From an uncultured Bacteroides sp. (GTDB lineage Bacteria; Bacteroidota; Bacteroidia; Bacteroidales; Bacteroidaceae), in contig NZ_CABUHK010000038.1 of NCBI RefSeq assembly GCF_902491285.1, forward strand, positions 1 to 50,613: a stretch of 50,613 nucleotides of DNA. Direction: 5' to 3'. The notes below the pieces were generated by a model. That model was given only the letters and a program-made list of their open reading frames with translations, was not told the origin of the DNA and made no database searches. Of this stretch, positions 45,501 through 50,613 are shown in pieces. Within the stretch, counting starts at the first letter, position 1, and each line of letters begins with the position of its first letter. The position numbers were made by a program, and so were the translations under genes.

Positions 45501-46357
45501 ATAATTATGAAGTATTCGACCGTTGGGTGGAGTTTATGATGTCTTTGGGCATTGACCGTGAGATAAATTGTTATTCACTGATTCCTTGGAAGTTATCTTT
45601 CCGCTATTACGATCAGGCTTCTGATGGCATGAAATCGGTGAAAGCTGAAGTCGGAACTGCTGAATACCGTGATTACTGGCTTCCCTTCCTGAAAGACTTC
45701 GCCCGCCATTTGAAGGAAAAGGGCTGGTTTGAAATAACAACTATCGCCATGGACGAACGTCCGATGGAGCAGATGCAGAAAGCGATTGCGTTGATACGCG
45801 AAGCGGAGCCGGGCTATAAAGTGGCTCTTGCCGGCAACTACCATGATGAAATTGAGAGCGACATTTATGATTATAGCATAGCTTCCGGTCAGGTGTTTCC
45901 GGCGGATGTACTGGCAAAGCGGAAGGCGGAAGGGAAGAAAAGCACTTATTATACTTGCTGCACTGAGGCGCGTCCGAATATGTTCACTTTCTCACCTCCG
46001 GCAGAATCGAGCTGGCTTGCCTGGTATGCGGCTGCCGAAAACTTTGACGGGTATTTGCGTTGGGCATATAATAGTTGGGTGAAGGAGCCGTTGCAAGATA
46101 CCCGTTTCCGTACTTGGGCTGCCGGAGACTGTTTCCTGTTTTATCCGGGCGGGCGTTCTTCCGTCCGAATGGAAAAGTTGCAGGAAGGAATCCAGGACTT
46201 TGAGAAGATTCGTATACTGAGGGATGAGTTTAAGAATCATCCGGCCAAGTTGAAACGGATTGAACAGATATTATCAGACTTTCGTCTTGAACGCCTAGCA
46301 GATGCCCCGGCGGGAAAAATGGTGGACAAAGCCCGGAAAGCAATTAATAATTTTTGA
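42530..46357 (+). CDS. GH89 alpha-N-acetylglucosaminidase fused to a GH123-like domain
   Basis: The 1275-residue product has a signal peptide (MKKILLLFILLLVVVKGYAD). The N-terminal part, to about residue 725, is NAGLU-like GH89: YALNYCTYNYTMSFYTWDDWQWELDWMALNGVN, then GDPFHEGG with Glu299 and GILPEGINNNP with Glu419, matching the two catalytic glutamates of human NAGLU by motif. From about 740 to 1245 lies a DUF4091/GH123-type module, a beta-sandwich followed by a barrel, with the adjacent Asp1075-Glu1076 in AMDERPMEQ, as in the substrate-assisted GH123 mechanism. Predicted activities are removal of terminal alpha-GlcNAc and beta-GalNAc. The frame is continuous across the junction. It sits in the enzyme part of the operon. 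Confidence 0.85.
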   Translation: MKKILLLFILLLVVVKGYADVFDGVQGLVDRRAPWLAKHIRFEAVSSPDGDCFTLQTIGKNLVVKATDANTAAVGVNWYLKYYCHRSMSHLGDQLAPVTELPVVEQPVTVKTSAIYRYALNYCTYNYTMSFYTWDDWQWELDWMALNGVNLMLVANGSEAVWQNVLRRMNYSEKEIADFITGPAYNAWWLMGNIEGWGGPMPQSQIDSRKKLVQKMLARMKSLGIEPLMPGFYGMVPSNLKTKSKAHIIPQGNWGAFTRPDILDPTDPEFERIAAIFYDETRRLYGSDIRFFSGDPFHEGGATEGVSLGDAGRAIQKVMQKHFPGSIWVLQGWQDNPKPGLLEKLDKRYVLVQELFGENTNNWETRKGYEGTPFIWATVTNFGERPGINGKLQRFADEVYRASQGEYSSYMKGVGILPEGINNNPVAYELLLELVWHKEHVDVDRWIDAYITARYGKITNEVRAAWRLMLKSIYSSEVGYQEGPPENILCARPSLELKSVSSWGRLAKKYDLELYKEAALLFAGALPEFRNVRTYRIDLIHFLRQMIANEADQVFAGIVATYQAKDAEKFEKETRRFLTMIDTENELLSQDPFFRLSTWQQQAKDAGGTSAEKSNNLHNLMMLITYWGEHVTSEDNLHDYAYKEWAGMMNTYYKDRWIVYFDYLRAQLRGEQAKAPDYFHWEREWVEKNLKIADDAPRMSLEEIVNEITLPAACPSSDLAELIDTKPIDEAKWEQCKSAYNSAWGVTDVRYSRTNVPVTDVMAARTWKGTAWKGEKVNALALLWTTRDCKNIRAEVSDLKGSGGAVIPASALRTYFLRYIMTDELSKDGKSGCGYRTNHAEFDSSMVADVLDIKRICDIKSRQTQPVWLSCQVPSDTPSGTYRGKLTFPDSSFAPLDIELKVSGRQLPPAAEWAFHLDLWQNPYSVARYHQVPLWSKEHFAAMRSIFLPLADAGQKCITASIMHQPWGGQTEDPFDSMVMRVRQLDGSWLYNYEVFDRWVEFMMSLGIDREINCYSLIPWKLSFRYYDQASDGMKSVKAEVGTAEYRDYWLPFLKDFARHLKEKGWFEITTIAMDERPMEQMQKAIALIREAEPGYKVALAGNYHDEIESDIYDYSIASGQVFPADVLAKRKAEGKKSTYYTCCTEARPNMFTFSPPAESSWLAWYAAAENFDGYLRWAYNSWVKEPLQDTRFRTWAAGDCFLFYPGGRSSVRMEKLQEGIQDFEKIRILRDEFKNHPAKLKRIEQILSDFRLERLADAPAGKMVDKARKAINNF

Positions 46358-46399
46358 GAAGAATATGACTAAACTAATTTATTATAAGCAATAAGGATT

Positions 46400-47800
46400 A
46401 TGAAAAAGATATTTTTCAGTTTAACAATGGTATGTTTGTTTATCGCTTTCTCGGCGTGTAAGCAAAATAAAGGGGATACGGTTCAGCCTATTGTGGTAGA
46501 AACGCCGGTGCGTCCTGCCGGACAGGAGGATGTGATTCGGCTGACTGCTCCCAAAATTGATACGGTACGTGTCGGATTCATCGGATTGGGAATGCGTGGT
46601 CCGGGAGCTGTCGCACGCTTTACGCATATTCCGGGAACACAGATTAAGGCTTTATGCGATATCCGTCAGGATTGTGTGGAGAAAGCGCAGAATATTCTGC
46701 GGGAAGCCGGTCTGCCGGAAGCTGCTGCTTATTACGGGGATGAAAATTCATGGAAACAGTTGTGTGACAGGGACGATATTGATCTTGTTTATGTGGCGAC
46801 GGACTGGAGACATCATGCCGAAATGGGTATCTATGCGATGGAGCACGGAAAACACGTTGCTATTGAAGTCCCGGCTGCTATGACATTGGAGGAAATCTGG
46901 AATCTTATAAATACTTCCGAAAAGACCCGCAAGCACTGTATGCAACTGGAGAATTGTGTGTATGATTTCTTTGAACTCACTACGTTGAACATGGCTCAAC
47001 AGGGTGTGTTTGGTGAAATTCTGCATGTAGAAGGGGCGTATATTCATAATCTGGAGGATTATTGGTCGTCTTACTGGAACAATTGGCGTATGGACTACAA
47101 TCGTAACAACCGCGGAGACGTATATGCTACACACGGCATCGGTCCTGCTTGCCAGTTGCTTGACATTCATCGGGGGGATCGCATGAAAACGCTGGTGGCA
47201 ATGGATACAAAGGCGGTGAACGGTCCGGCATATATCCGGAAAACAACGGGCGAAGAGGTGAAAGACTTTCAGAACGGCGACCAGACTACTACTGTGATTC
47301 GTACCGAAAACGGCAAGACGATGCTTATCCAGCATAATGTAATGACTCCGCGTCCGTATAGCCGTATGTATCAGTTGGTCGGCACCGACGGATATGCCAG
47401 CAAATATCCGGTTGAGGAATACTGTCTGCGTCCGGAACAGGTGGATACGAATGTGGTGCTCAATCATGAGAACCTGAACGCTCACGGGGCTATGCCCGAA
47501 GAGGCAAAAGTGGCAATGATGAACGCATACAAGCATCCTATTCATGTGGAATTGGAAGAGACGGCCAAGAAAGTTGGCGGTCATGGCGGTATGGACTATA
47601 TAATGGATTACCGGCTGGTTTATTGCTTGCGCAATGGATTGCCGTTGGATATGGATGTCTATGATTTGGCCGAATGGTGCTGCATGGCCGAGTTGACTCG
47701 TCTTTCCATTGAAAATAACTCGGCTCCGGTAGCAGTACCCGATTTTACACGCGGTGGGTGGAACAAGGTTACTAAGTATCAACATGCTTTTGTAAACTAA
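46400..47800 (+). CDS. GH109-type NAD-dependent glycosidase (alpha-N-acetylgalactosaminidase family)
   Basis: The 466-residue lipoprotein has lipobox FSAC (Cys20). A Rossmann fold is marked by RVGFIGLGMRGPGAVARF, and DLVYVATDWRHHAEMGIYAMEHGKHVAIEVP is typical of Gfo/Idh/MocA proteins. GH109 features are YATHGIGPACQLLDI with His245 in the position of the catalytic His, and GGHGGMDYIMDYRL. An exported, lipidated form fits a glycosidase with bound NAD better than a soluble dehydrogenase. GH109 enzymes remove blood-group-A-type alpha-GalNAc, but the family contains other specificities. The Cys is followed by KQNKGD without the acidic surface signal, so it is probably periplasmic. Confidence 0.87.
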   Translation: MKKIFFSLTMVCLFIAFSACKQNKGDTVQPIVVETPVRPAGQEDVIRLTAPKIDTVRVGFIGLGMRGPGAVARFTHIPGTQIKALCDIRQDCVEKAQNILREAGLPEAAAYYGDENSWKQLCDRDDIDLVYVATDWRHHAEMGIYAMEHGKHVAIEVPAAMTLEEIWNLINTSEKTRKHCMQLENCVYDFFELTTLNMAQQGVFGEILHVEGAYIHNLEDYWSSYWNNWRMDYNRNNRGDVYATHGIGPACQLLDIHRGDRMKTLVAMDTKAVNGPAYIRKTTGEEVKDFQNGDQTTTVIRTENGKTMLIQHNVMTPRPYSRMYQLVGTDGYASKYPVEEYCLRPEQVDTNVVLNHENLNAHGAMPEEAKVAMMNAYKHPIHVELEETAKKVGGHGGMDYIMDYRLVYCLRNGLPLDMDVYDLAEWCCMAELTRLSIENNSAPVAVPDFTRGGWNKVTKYQHAFVN

Positions 47801-47812
47801 GAGGAGAAACAG

Positions 47813-50140
47813 ATGAAACAACAACAATTTTATAAAAATCTGCTTTGTCTGTTGATGCCGTTTCTACTGAGTGCCTGTTTGTCTTCGAAAGAGCGTATCA
47901 AGGCAGATGCGGGAGCTTTTACTATTGACGGCAAGGATGTACAGTTGATTTGCGGGGAGATGCATTATCCCCGCATCCCTCACGAATACTGGCGCGACCG
48001 GCTGCAGAGAGCCCGTGCGATGGGGCTGAACACAATCTCGGTTTACGTGTTTTGGAACTTTCACGAGCGTCAGCCCGGTGAGTTTGATTTCAGCGGGCAG
48101 GCAGATGTTGCCGAGTTTGTCCGTCTGGCACAGGAAGAAGGTTTGTATGTGATATTACGTCCGGGACCTTATGTCTGTGCTGAGTGGGACTTCGGCGGAT
48201 ACCCTTCTTGGCTGTTGAAAGAAAAGGACATGGTTTACCGCAGCAAAGATTCCCGCTTCCTGCAATATTGTGAACGGTATATAAAAGCGCTTGGCAAACA
48301 GTTGGCGCCGTTGACTGTCAATAACGGGGGAAATATACTCATGGTGCAGGTGGAAAACGAATATGGCTCTTACGCGGCGGATAAGGAATATCTGGCAGCT
48401 CTCCGCGATATGATAAAAGATGCAGGGTTCAATGTCCCGCTGTTTACTTGTGACGGTGGCGGACAGGTTGAGGCCGGACATATCGATGGGGCATTGCCGA
48501 CATTGAATGGAGTATTCAGCGAAGATATCTTTAAAATCGTGGATAAATATCATCCGGGCGGTCCGTATTTTGTGGCGGAATTTTATCCGGCATGGTTCGA
48601 CGTATGGGGACAGCATCATTCGACGGTCGATTATAAACGTCCGGCGGAACAACTGGACTGGATGCTGGGGCATGGAGTATCTGTCAGTATGTATATGTTT
48701 CACGGAGGAACGAATTTCTGGTATACGAACGGTGCGAATACGGCCGGTGGCTACCGTCCGCAGCCTACAAGCTATGATTATGATGCGCCTTTGGGGGAAT
48801 GGGGAAACTGTTATCCGAAATATCATGCTTTCAGGGAGGTTATTCAGAAATATTTGCCTCAAGGAACGGTTCTGCCGGAAGTGCCTGCTGATAATCCTAC
48901 GACGGCATTTGCAACGATTGAACTGAAAGAAAGTGCTCCGCTGAAAGCTGCTTTTCATCAGACTACCGAATCGGAAAATGTGCTTTCAATGGAAGATTTG
49001 GGAGTTGATTTCGGTTATATACATTATGAGACTACTCTCAACAAGGCGGGCAAGCAAAAACTGATAATACAGGATTTGCGTGATTATGCCGTGATTCTGG
49101 TCGACGGTAGACAAGTGGCAAGCTTGGATCGCCGTTACAATCAGAACAATGTGATGCTCGATATCCGGAAAGCTCCTGCTAAATTAGAAATATTGGTCGA
49201 AAATTCGGGCCGTGTCAATTATGGTCCTGATATATTGTTCAACCGGAAAGGAATTACGAATCAGGTATTGTGGGGAGATGAAAAGTTGACCGGATGGTCT
49301 ATCACTCCTTTGCCGCTTTACAAAGAAAAGGTCTCCGAAATGAATTTTGGCGGGAGTATCCAGGGGAAACCGGCTTTCCATCGGGGAATATTCACCATTC
49401 AGAAGAAAGGCGACTGCTTTGTTGATATGAGCCGTTGGGGGAAAGGTGCTGTTTGGGTGAATGGTAAATCGCTAGGACGGTTTTGGAATATCGGTCCGCA
49501 GCAGACTTTATATTTGCCTGCCCCGTGGCTGAAAGAAGGGGAGAATGAAATAGTCGTTTTTGAAATGGAAGATACCGGCAACCGTACTTTACAAGGGTTG
49601 GACCGTCCCATACTTGATAGTTTGGGAGTGGACAAGAATTATCGGCAAGGGCAACGCCGCGCCGTTCAGGGAACTCCGATTCTTGAGAAGGGGGATGTTG
49701 CACTGGAAGCTACCGTGCAGGAAACCAATGACTGGCAACAATTTGCATTTCCTGTTGCCGCTACTCTCCGCCATTTTTGCATCGAAACGCTTTCTTCTTA
49801 TACCGATGACAATCAAGCTTGTATTTCAGAGGTTGAGTTGTTGGATGATAAGGGACAGGCGATTGATAAGACAAAGTGGGATGTGGTTTATGTAAGTAGT
49901 GAACTGTCTGATAAAAATCTTGGGATAGGAGAGAATTTATATGATGGCGATGTCTCTTCATTCTGGCATACAGACCCGGCTGTTAGTTCTACTCATCCTC
50001 ATCAGATCATTATTGATATGAAAGAGATATATAAGGTTTCTGCCCTGCGGGTGAAAGTGCGTGAAGGGTCATTCTTATCCGGAAAAGTAAAAGATATCCG
50101 GATATATACCCGCCCGCAATTCTTTTTGTTTCGTCAGTAG
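47813..50140 (+). CDS. GH35 beta-galactosidase with C-terminal F5/8-type C domain
   Basis: The 775-residue exo-beta-galactosidase is the last gene of the locus. The lipobox LLSAC (Cys22), followed by LSSKER, marks a lipoprotein probably facing the periplasm. The GH35 barrel (about 38-345) shows GEMHYPRIPHEYWRDRL, YVILRPGPYVCAEWDFGG, VQVENEYGSY with acid/base Glu183, and VAEFYPAWFDVWG with nucleophile Glu256. Beta-sandwich domains follow, with SRWGKGAVWVNGKSLGRFWNIGPQQTLY. A discoidin-type module spans about 640-770, including LYDGDVSSFWHTDP. It starts 12 nt after the GH109 gene. It is the second beta-galactosidase of the locus, and linkage preferences probably differ. Confidence 0.95.
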   Translation: MKQQQFYKNLLCLLMPFLLSACLSSKERIKADAGAFTIDGKDVQLICGEMHYPRIPHEYWRDRLQRARAMGLNTISVYVFWNFHERQPGEFDFSGQADVAEFVRLAQEEGLYVILRPGPYVCAEWDFGGYPSWLLKEKDMVYRSKDSRFLQYCERYIKALGKQLAPLTVNNGGNILMVQVENEYGSYAADKEYLAALRDMIKDAGFNVPLFTCDGGGQVEAGHIDGALPTLNGVFSEDIFKIVDKYHPGGPYFVAEFYPAWFDVWGQHHSTVDYKRPAEQLDWMLGHGVSVSMYMFHGGTNFWYTNGANTAGGYRPQPTSYDYDAPLGEWGNCYPKYHAFREVIQKYLPQGTVLPEVPADNPTTAFATIELKESAPLKAAFHQTTESENVLSMEDLGVDFGYIHYETTLNKAGKQKLIIQDLRDYAVILVDGRQVASLDRRYNQNNVMLDIRKAPAKLEILVENSGRVNYGPDILFNRKGITNQVLWGDEKLTGWSITPLPLYKEKVSEMNFGGSIQGKPAFHRGIFTIQKKGDCFVDMSRWGKGAVWVNGKSLGRFWNIGPQQTLYLPAPWLKEGENEIVVFEMEDTGNRTLQGLDRPILDSLGVDKNYRQGQRRAVQGTPILEKGDVALEATVQETNDWQQFAFPVAATLRHFCIETLSSYTDDNQACISEVELLDDKGQAIDKTKWDVVYVSSELSDKNLGIGENLYDGDVSSFWHTDPAVSSTHPHQIIIDMKEIYKVSALRVKVREGSFLSGKVKDIRIYTRPQFFLFRQ

Positions 50141-50167
50141 GTTACAGGATTGAATCACATCATATTT

Positions 50168-50223
50168 GCCCTTTCCTCACGTTTTCATCTCTCTGCTTAT
50201 TGAGATTGGTGTGCGGAAAGGGC
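50168..50223 (+). terminator. Probable terminator at the end of the locus
   Basis: GCCCTTTCC (50168-50176) pairs with GGAAAGGGC (50215-50223). After one mismatch, CAC (50178-50180) pairs with GTG (50211-50213). The loop is long (30 nt), and the tail TTCTCTTTCT is U-rich but interrupted. Confidence 0.55.
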
Positions 50224-50613
50224 TTCTCTTTCTAAAAAGTTTTTATTCATTTTTGCCCTCATACCCTCATAAATATCTTGAATCGCTTTGTTCATCGTTG
50301 TTTCCTCTATGGTGTCAGGTCGTTTTATCCCCCTGATAGTAACTTTTGCCCTCATACTGATTTTTTACTTTTAACAACTAATAGGCTTGTAACCAGTGTA
50401 ATATATGTTTCTTGTGCTAAGTCTGTATACTCCATGCCGGCTGCTTTTTGTGCCTGATTTGCTTCATATAGCCTCTAATCTTATGCCTGTTTCGGTTTCA
50501 AGTACCCGTTTTTCTTCTTTTTCTCCTATATATCATACGTAAAGCCCTTATATATTATTATTGCTGTCCGATAAAACTCAGAAAACGCGATACAGTATGG
50601 CTCGAACGCTGAT
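50224..50613. other. Downstream intergenic region, no gene seen
   Basis: No convincing coding region is seen to the end of the window. A 14-nt direct repeat, TTTTGCCCTCATAC, occurs at 50251-50264 and 50344-50357. Each copy, and the related ATTTGCCCT near 50165, resembles the TTTG core of a Bacteroides -7 box, but none matches TAnnTTTG exactly. Confidence 0.45.

Noticed and set aside
42530..46357. Two separate genes mis-joined by a sequencing error
   Set aside because: The frame is continuous with no stop or internal signal peptide at the junction, and the linker between the domains reads as normal protein; a true fusion is the simpler reading.
46400..47800. An ordinary sugar dehydrogenase of the Gfo/Idh/MocA family
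   Set aside because: The lipobox, the THG and GGHGGMD motifs and the position among glycosidases favour GH109, though biochemical proof is lacking.
46748..47827. A 359-codon open frame on the minus strand inside the GH109 gene
   Set aside because: It is antisense to a gene with clear GH109 motifs and lipobox; the translation, rich in His and Ile, is typical of a shadow frame.

Overview
The window looks like a chromosomal segment of an intestinal Bacteroides, probably of the thetaiotaomicron/ovatus group. The evidence is the gene content (a SusC/SusD polysaccharide utilization locus with an ECF sigma/FecR anti-sigma pair, and many Bacteroides-type lipoproteins), promoters with the Bacteroides TAnnTTTG -7 element, and the lack of strong Shine-Dalgarno sequences. 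The species assignment is inference. I saw no tRNA, rRNA, CRISPR array, insertion sequence or phage gene.

Region 1 (1-4470) is housekeeping and small genes: the 3' part of rplQ with its terminator, two small unknown genes, a membrane-anchored MutS-family ATPase on the minus strand, and a secreted protein of unknown function. Region 2 (4587-10932) is a compact histidine-utilization operon, hutU-ftcD-hutI-fchA-hutH. It should convert histidine to glutamate through transfer of the formimino group to tetrahydrofolate. Region 3 (11188-17946) is a TetR-controlled tripartite RND efflux operon (TolC, adaptor, pump) ending in a PII-like small protein and a clear terminator. Region 4 (17993-21768) is a three-gene cassette of two SGNH-fold proteins and an MBOAT acyltransferase with overlapping ends, probably for O-acetylation of an envelope glycan. 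It is followed by a 22-bp tandem array of small hairpins and an aldo/keto reductase.

Region 5 (23104-50223) is the most interesting part, a large polysaccharide utilization locus. An operon for GH2 beta-galactosidase and GH29 alpha-fucosidase converges on a minus-strand ECF sigma factor gene. Divergent from the sigma gene run fecR, susC (with an N-terminal STN signalling domain), susD, two TIG-NHL lipoproteins, two paralogous beta-helix lipoproteins, a 1275-residue fusion of GH89 (alpha-N-acetylglucosaminidase) and a GH123-like domain (beta-N-acetylgalactosaminidase), a GH109-type protein and a GH35 beta-galactosidase. The enzyme set points to a host glycan carrying Fuc, Gal, GalNAc and alpha-GlcNAc, such as mucin O-glycan or glycolipid.

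The two plus-strand operons of this locus share an identical bipartite sequence just upstream of their first genes: CTACGTATTT, 14 nt, GTCTTTAT. I propose this as the promoter recognised by the locus's own ECF sigma factor, linking the GH2-GH29 operon and the fecR-susC operon into one regulon. Acidic residues after the lipid-anchor cysteine suggest that SusD, the two TIG-NHL proteins and the first beta-helix protein face outward. The second beta-helix protein, GH109 and GH35 lack this signal and are probably periplasmic.
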